Origin: Saccoglossus kowalevskii
Lineage: Eukaryota > Hemichordata > Enteropneusta > Harrimaniidae
Reading direction: 5' to 3'
Assembly (NCBI RefSeq): GCF_000003605.2
Contig: NW_003149271.1
Location: 45,933-109,932 of the forward strand
DNA length: 64,000 bases
Positions within the stretch are counted from its first letter, which is position 1. Each line of letters begins with the position of its first letter. The notes beneath the pieces are model-generated. The model saw nothing but the letters and a program-made list of their open reading frames with translations, searched no databases and was not told where the DNA came from. Of this stretch, positions 63,456 to 64,000 are shown piece after piece. Both the position numbers and the translations under genes were made by a program.

Positions 63456-63563
63456 CTGGAGACTGCCTTTCTGACAGTATTCGGAGATAAAGCAGCTCCT
63501 CTCGACTTCATCAAAGCAAGCACCAATGAATCGTACCACGTTGACATGACTCAAATCACGCAT
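63456..63563 (-). CDS. rGC-B exon 10: kinase-homology domain
   Basis: MRDLSHVNVVRFIGACFDEV then ERSCFISEYCQKGSLQ. Three residue changes and about ten base changes in 108. Confidence 0.95.
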
Positions 63564-63862
63564 CTATAACAGAGTATTTGGTGTAACACATCTTATTGTT
63601 AAACAACCGTGCTTGGATATACAGATGAAATATACATTACTGAGCAATTGAACAGCTATATAAAGTATTATTAATAAAACTGACATGACCCAAACGATGA
63701 CAAATTTAAAATTGTATAGTTGTATTGTAATACAGGGCCTAACAACAATTACTTGCAACTATTCTACCCCCGCTGTTGGTGGTGTGAACATTTTTGCTAA
63801 TAATCTAGGTCAGTACGTGTTGAACACAAACAACGTATTTCTATTTATAATTGCGTTTTTAC

Positions 63863-63943
63863 CAATTTAAGTTCCAACAACAGATTTGGTGTTAAGGTAA
63901 TCCGCTTCCCAGAGTGAAGAAACTTGATGGCGTAAACATTTCC
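63863..63943 (-). CDS. rGC-B exon 9: kinase-homology domain, beta-3 strand
   Basis: GNVYAIKFLHSGKRITLTPN then LLLELKL. The beta-3 lysine is kept. One residue change (Ala to Thr). This is the most upstream rGC-B exon visible; exon 8 would lie beyond 64000. Confidence 0.94.
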
Positions 63944-64000
63944 CTGCAAATGCAAACAAAAAACAAAAATGCAGTTATAGTACGAGAGTTAAATAATATA

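Overview
The window is animal nuclear DNA: AT-rich, with spliceosomal GT-AG introns, many microsatellites, small non-autonomous DNA transposons (MITEs), a decayed LINE and three assembly gaps. The gene content (natriuretic-peptide-receptor-type receptor guanylyl cyclases) and the repeat style suggest an aquatic invertebrate. I cannot name the species or phylum from the sequence.

Layout: 1-8230 is non-coding upstream DNA with a hAT-type MITE at 7421-7530. From 8231 to 44781 on the + strand lies one complete receptor guanylyl cyclase gene, rGC-A. I could define 21 coding exons whose splice phases all agree, giving a 1080-residue protein. It has a signal peptide, an ANF-receptor ligand-binding ectodomain, one transmembrane helix, a kinase-homology domain (pseudokinase), a dimerisation helix, a class III guanylyl cyclase domain and a short tail. 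About 10.6 kb of repeat-rich DNA follows. It holds a tRNA-Leu-primed LTR-element remnant (about 45.7-46.5 kb), a broken LINE reverse transcriptase (47.3-48.3 kb) and a repeat module bounded by an 18-bp inverted repeat (48.36-49.81 kb) that contains a 402-base gap. From 63943 down to 55375 on the - strand lie exons 9-21 of a second, paralogous gene, rGC-B. Its exons 1-8 fall beyond the right edge.

The two genes converge tail to tail, so they form a large inverted duplication. Twelve of the 13 visible exons of rGC-B have exactly the same length as in rGC-A. Exon 17 is one base shorter, which shifts the frame inside the catalytic domain, before the second metal-binding aspartate. rGC-B is therefore either a pseudogene, a truncated receptor, or affected by an assembly error. 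Divergence between the copies is patchy: about 7-13% in exons 9-13, but 0-3% in blocks of exons 14-19 including synonymous sites. This suggests gene conversion between the inverted copies.

Several MITE copies entered the introns after duplication. One in rGC-B intron 13 has its empty site preserved in rGC-A. A TTAA-flanked (piggyBac-like) MITE family has five recognisable copies, all in or beside the two cyclase genes. I found no bacterial-type system, CRISPR array, rRNA or convincing tRNA gene. The main points of interest are the convergent paralogue pair, the frameshift, the conversion mosaic and the MITE history.
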